Shown piece by piece: positions 57,401-64,000 of a stretch of 64,000 nucleotides of DNA. The notes below the pieces were generated by a model. It saw only the letters and a program-made list of their open reading frames with translations, made no database searches and was not told where the DNA came from. The stretch covers positions 690,129 to 754,128 of the forward strand of contig NW_011887298.1 in NCBI RefSeq assembly GCF_000151315.2. Direction: 5' to 3'. How positions within the stretch are numbered: position 1 is the stretch's first letter; the number at the start of each line of letters is the position of its first letter. Position numbers and translations under genes: made by a program. The stretch is from Capsaspora owczarzaki ATCC 30864. Taxonomy: Eukaryota > Opisthokonta > Filasterea.

Positions 57401-58432
57401 CAAGTACATTGGCGCCAGTGAACAAGCAACGCGCGACGTGTTTGCGCGTGCCGCCGCCGCCAAGCCTTGCATCCTCTTTTTCGATGAATTTGACTCGTTG
57501 GCTCCTCGGCGAGGCCACGATAGCACTGGAGTGACTGACCGTGTTGTCAACCAACTCTTGACACAACTGGATGGCGTGGAAGGACTGTCAGGCGTGTTTG
57601 TGCTCGCTGCTTCCAGTCGTCCGGATTTGATTGATCCGGCGCTTCGTCGTCCTGGACGCATTGACAAGAGCGTCTACTGTGGGTTTCCGACAGAGTCTGA
57701 TCGGCAGTCCATTCTGACGGCATTGTCACGTTCGCTCCCGCTTGACGACGAGCTGTGTGAGCAGGACGCTTGGTTGGAGGTGGCTCAGCAAACGGAGGGT
57801 TTCACTGGAGCCGATTTAAAGTCGCTTCTTGTCAACGCCCAACTCGCTGCGGTGCACAAGCTTCTTGACGTGCCATCCACCGCAGCACAAGCAGAGGGCA
57901 GTACAGAAGACTGCGCTTCCAAGCCAACCATTATCTCATTTACTGCGGGCGAGGAAGAAGCCCATTCGACATCGTATGCTCAAACTCGGCGATTGGAATC
58001 CATGGTAAGTTTTCTTTTTAATTTTTGTTTCTGAGAGTTGATAAGGCGACTCACAAGAACGCACAGGTGGATGTTGTTCTGCGAAACTCGAGTTTGGCTT
58101 CCCGCACGGCCGACCTCCAAATCTCCTCTCAGCAAGAGCAAGGCGGAAAAGGCCACAATGTAGTCAAGATTCGCCGAGAGCACGTTCATTCTGCTCTTCA
58201 GACCACGCGGCCTTCGATTGCCGGTCCTGAACGCGAGCGGCTCGAGCGCGAGTAAGTTGCTTTTTTTTTTTTTTGAGGGGGTGGATTTATTCGTCGCCAT
58301 CCTCTCCCGTCCCTAACGTTTGGTTTTCGTCTGTTGACTAGGTATACGGCGTTCGCGCAAGAGGGACTGCCGGCTGAAGGGCCAAAGAATAGCACCGGCT
58401 TTGTTCCAGATTCTCGAGTTTCGCTGGCTTGA
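54420..58432 (+). CDS. PEX1: Peroxisomal biogenesis AAA ATPase PEX1, predicted 1185 aa
   Basis: Six exons (54420-54788, 54916-55002, 55076-55190, 55294-58004, 58067-58251, 58342-58432) encode 1185 residues. PEX1 partners with PEX6 to pull ubiquitinated PEX5 out of the peroxisome membrane. The N-terminal domain has RDCFLRLP and the join ATRVDLEPAASDDWEIM-QLHAGEIEE, matching the PEX1 N-domain. D1 has Walker A GATGTGKT at about 526-533 but a weak Walker B (VVWLQNIDDL). D2 is highly conserved: GGLESVKALLTETLQWP, Walker A GPPGCAKT at about 862-869, KGPELLNKYIGASE, Walker B ILFFDEFDSLAP and RGHDSTGVTDRVVNQLL. The C-terminus ends in VSLA. The end is convergent with PSMC3, only 129 nt away. Intron 3 has a 22-nt T run. 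Confidence 0.96.
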
Positions 58433-58523
58433 TTTCTTTTTTTAATTATTGTCATTATTAGCCATGTAAAAGAAGTGGTCATTGTTTTAAAAAGGGGGAT
58501 ATGTCCATTTGGGAATATGAGGG

Positions 58524-58524
58524 C

Positions 58525-58555
<31 letters not shown>

Positions 58556-58556
58556 C
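58524..58556 (+). repeat. (CAA)n repeat in a convergent 3' gap
   Basis: About eleven CAA units occupy the 129-nt gap between the PEX1 stop and the PSMC3 stop, so both mature 3' ends probably overlap or abut the repeat. Confidence 0.9.
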
Positions 58557-58561
58557 GCAAT

Positions 58562-60903
<2,342 letters not shown>

Positions 60904-61403
60904 CTTGTCGAGAGTTGAGAAGATTGGAAAAAAAGAAGAAAAGAAAAAAGAGTGCGCTTTCTCTCTATTGGGTTTGGCAGTCATCGACTATCATTCGAAA
61001 CAGGCATCGCTGTGATAAAGGTGACCGAACATACTCGATCAAAAGAGAAGGAAGGAGGACGGCAAAGTCCGGAGCGAATGAATGGTGTCCTCCCGTTTCA
61101 GCGAATTGCTGTTCGCAGCCGCACTCAAGCCGCATCCAACTGCTGCGCGGTGTACTTCAAGCAGTGGATGTGTGCATCAACACCTTCCATCGTTGTGTAT
61201 GCTGAAGAAGGGTTCTGTTCGAGCTGCTCAGATTTGAGCTCAGAGCTGAAATCGCTTTTCAACGTTTCGTTCAACAATGAAGCTCTTTTTATTGCCACAC
61301 TCGTCCTCGTTTCACCTATTTTTGACATTTTCACTTTGATTCCTTCAAATCTCAATTTGGACGCTCAATTAATCTCCACTCATTTTTTAGTCCAATACAC
61401 AAA
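60904..61403. other. Divergent promoter region between PSMC3 and the 61404 gene
   Basis: A 500-nt gap between two start codons, the shortest head-to-head gap in the window. It probably serves as a shared or back-to-back promoter. No coding sequence is supported. Confidence 0.7.
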
Positions 61404-62435
61404 ATGTTCTCGCTCTCGTCGAACGCACGCGCCACTTCGCGCCTCGTCTCGCTCGCCCGCTGCATCTCGAGCCCCGCGACTGCCTCTGCCGCCGCCGCCG
61501 CCACTGCCAAGTCTGCTGCCGCCACCGTCGTTGCCCCGCCTTCGACCGCGAGCAAGGGCGCCGAGGGCCTCGTGTCGACCAAGGACGACTCGATTGTCTC
61601 GACCAAGATGACCGTCAAGGACTTGTTCAACGTGCGCTTCTACCAGCGTGGCAAGGACGACGCCGCCTTCCAGGAGCTCGACCGCATGTGCTCACAGGTA
61701 ACAACCGTGCGCACGCGTTTGCACACTTGTAGTGAACAACACGTAGGCACAAGGGCGAGCGAACCGACGGTTGAAGGAAGCAAAACAGAAACCAACCAAA
61801 AAAAAAAAAAAAAAGTCACGGGCTGCCGAACCTCCTTCTTTGACTTTTGCCGCTCTCGTTTGCAGCGCTCTGCTTCAGCTCGTTGTTTGTCGCTTTTGAG
61901 CTTGTGTCTTTGCTGCTCAAATGTGGTGAAGTGGGGGCAAGTGGGGGGGGGCAGTGTGTTCAGAGAGGGTCGTTGTTGGGGATGTTCAAAATTTCAATTG
62001 TACCATGTGGTGTTCTCGTGACCCCCGTGACCTTCTGTCATCAGTTGTGAACAGCAACCCACCACTCGACGAGACACACCATACTTGTCGTGTTGAGTCA
62101 ATGGCTGCTTTGTGGCTTGTCCTTGAGTGAAGAGGGCGAAGCGAACGAAGCGAACGAAGCGAACGAGCTGCAGAACGAAGCAAAACGCGCGCGTTTCTGC
62201 CAATTGTTGTCGGCGTTTTGTGCTTCTTTCGGGTCTGTTTGCCTTTCGTCGTTCATGCGTGTCGGCATGATTGCGTACGGTGGCTCGGGTAGAGAAGCAA
62301 CAAACAGCCAGTCACTCAGTGGCGGTACGGAGACCGGAGAAGGCAGAACACGCAAGCAAAAGCAACGAGGAACAGCAAAGTGTGATGATGGCGTGGGGTT
62401 TGAACAAAAACAAAATGGCAAATCAAAGACCTCAC

Positions 62436-62474
<39 letters not shown>

Positions 62475-63676
62475 TGTGGGACGAAGGGAAGCAAGGCGAG
62501 AGATTAGCCGAGGAGAGAACGGCGGTATACGACTCTTGGAGAGAAAAAGGGGGACGAGAAACACAAAAACCCTCACTGCACTTTGTCTTTTCGGTCAATG
62601 GCGCGGTTTCTGAGGATAACCTGCGAACATGCGAACATGCGAACATGCTCTTACTTCACACACGTTGTGACTTATTTTTTCCAATTGATGCAACGCAGGG
62701 CACCAAGACCAACCTCGTGTCGGAATTCCCCCTCGAACTCGCATTCGAGGACATCCAGAAGCGCGGCGAGGGCAACATTATCGAGTGCAAGACGACCGGC
62801 GTGCTGGCCGCGACCAACCGCTCGTACATCCACCCCGTCATTGTCGACGGCATTGAGCGCACCCTGTCGTACCAGTTCCTTCTGCGCGTCAACCCCAACT
62901 TCCGCAACAACAGCCTCGGCAGCTACATTACCGGCCTCGCCGTCAAGCGCGACTGCAAGGTCTACAAGGCCGACTACTTTTCGGCCTATGTCATTGAGAC
63001 CAACGTGACCTCCTCGGGCGTTCAGCGCAAGATTGAGGCGTCCAACTCGCTCCTGGCCGATTTCGAGACGCTCGGCACGTACTCGTCCATTGCCTACCAG
63101 CTCCGCAAGGACCAGCCCTTCCAGACCCCGCTCGACGCGACCACCGCTGCCGGCGTCAAGATTGAGCACATTACCGACCGCGCCGAGCAGGAGCGCATTA
63201 TTCGCAGCTCTGAGCTCATCAACCGCCAAATCTTCCCCGCCGACTTGACCGATCTCCTTGCCTCGCCCCTCAACCTTGGTCTGTACGTCGCCACCGACGC
63301 CGCAGGCCGCAAGGCTGGCGCTCTTGCCTGGCACAGCGGTCGCGTCCGCAAGACGTACGTGCTCAACGGCGACTTCCAGTACGACAAGTCTGTTCTCCTG
63401 CACAACCCCTTCACTAGCGCCCAGACTCCCGAGGCCCTTGCTCTGCTCCACCACCTTATTTACTCGCTCGGCAACCAGTTCACCGCCGCCGGTGACTTTA
63501 CCTCCATGTTCACCTTTATCAACAAGCTCAACCCCATCACCCCTGCGCTCGTTGCCCGCTCTTCGCTCCACGTCGAATGGCTCCTCAAGTTCTGGCAGTC
63601 CAGCGGCGAGAAGCGCACTTGCGATATGAGCAACGGCCGCAGCGCCTGGTTCGACCCCCGCACCTGCCTCATCTAA
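61404..63676 (+). CDS. Mitochondrial-type orphan protein, weak GNAT acetyltransferase resemblance, predicted 423 aa
   Basis: Two exons (61404-61697 and 62699-63676) encode 423 residues. The start is MFSLSSNARATSRLVSLAR, an Arg/Ser-rich amphipathic leader with no acidic residues, typical of mitochondrial import. An Ala-rich linker follows. The body begins near residue 70 (TVKDLFNVRFYQRGKDD). The segment FLLRVNPNFRNNSLGSYI, then AYVIETNV and SLLADFETLGTY, is arranged like the acetyl-CoA-binding core of GNAT N-acetyltransferases. The usual RxxGxG/A loop is not intact, so this is only a suggestion. The C-terminal 150 residues (WHSGRVRKTYVLNGDF, SMFTFINKLNP, CDMSNGRSAWFDPRTCLI) match nothing I know. 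Codons are very strongly C-ending, pointing to abundant expression. The 1001-nt intron is the longest in the window. Confidence 0.8.
62138..62164 (+). repeat. GAAGCGAAC 9-nt tandem repeat, three perfect units
   Basis: Three perfect 9-nt units inside the long intron of the 61404 gene, followed by degenerate copies (GAGCTGCAGAACGAAG). Confidence 0.9.
62438..62471 (+). repeat. (CA)n dinucleotide microsatellite
   Basis: About sixteen CA units inside the 1001-nt intron of the 61404 gene. Confidence 0.95.
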
Positions 63677-64000
63677 GCAGGCTTGTTGCAGAGCTTTCTT
63701 TTGCGCGCCCCCTGCTACCTTCTAGTTGTTTGGGGGGGGGGGAAGCATTCAGTAACTGATTGACATGATTTGATTTTTTTTTTTTCCGTTTTGTCGTCTA
63801 GATTTTTTCTTGTATTTTGTCTTTTGCTGCTATCTCCTTTTATCCCTATTCGTCGTTAATCCTCTACATCCTAATACACAACTGATTCTTATCTTAGATG
63901 TGCTCTGCGAGTTTTGGACATTGCAAACACGTGGCTTTCATTTTGGACGTTCTTGTAAGCGCAGACTATGACGAAACGCAGACACAGAAGACAGTCACAC
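63677..64000. other. 3' region of the last gene and right-edge intergenic sequence
   Basis: T-rich, with a G run at about 63731-63741 and a T run at about 63775-63785. It holds the 3' untranslated region of the 61404 gene. No further gene is visible before the window ends. Confidence 0.75.

Noticed and set aside
62090-62698. Upstream extension of exon 2 of the 61404 gene
   Set aside because: It is open only by chance. The sequence is repeats (CA, GAAGCGAAC) and the presequence-bearing exon at 61404 joins perfectly at 62699.

Overview
The window is nuclear DNA of an intron-bearing eukaryote. I reconstruct 17 protein-coding genes, 15 of them spliced. I chose the GT-AG junctions by requiring reading frame and family homology to agree across each join, and every spliced model sums to a whole number of codons. 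Most introns are about 80-500 nt and many carry sense-strand T or C/T runs. Coding sequence is GC-rich and rich in trinucleotide repeats encoding Gln, Thr, Ser, His and Asp. The gene set (TRRAP, TMEM230, SLC35F6, cyclin A, a TRIM-like RING/B-box protein, PAQR, PEX1, an ABCH/ABCG-like half transporter) points to an opisthokont. My inference is a unicellular relative of animals, such as a filasterean of the Capsaspora type. That is not proven from sequence alone.

Layout, left to right. 0-10 kb: an orphan spliced gene (826-2110, +), an ABC half transporter (2704-5709, -) and eIF2 gamma (6099-8513, -). 10-21 kb: a large protein joining leucine-rich repeats, an eIF4E-binding-like motif and a polyglutamine region (10122-14467, +), then TMEM230 (14659-15666, -), a PAQR receptor (15978-17787, -), SLC35F6 (19302-20881, +) and PMP3 (21210-21677, +). 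21-32 kb: a PX-domain protein with a myristoylation-type start (21834-25541, -), a single-exon type II membrane protein (26066-28186, -) and cyclin A (29747-32046, +). 32-47 kb: one giant gene, TRRAP/Tra1 (32409-46974, -), with a predicted product of 4569 residues. 48-64 kb: a TRIM-like protein (48049-51997, +), a fatty acid hydroxylase-type membrane enzyme (53232-54179, +), PEX1 (54420-58432, +), the proteasomal ATPase PSMC3/RPT5 (58562-60903, -) and a mitochondrial-type orphan with weak acetyltransferase resemblance (61404-63676, +).

This is a normal eukaryotic neighbourhood of mostly unrelated housekeeping genes, with no operon logic. Translation and mRNA control (eIF2 gamma, the 4E-T-like protein), chromatin (TRRAP), cell cycle (cyclin A) and protein turnover or peroxisome ATPases (PSMC3, PEX1) sit among membrane proteins. 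I found no rRNA, tRNA, CRISPR or transposon coding sequence. The most unusual items are the LRR/4E-binding fusion, the RING split by a long linker, the single-exon type II membrane protein and the orphans at 826-2110 and 61404-63676.
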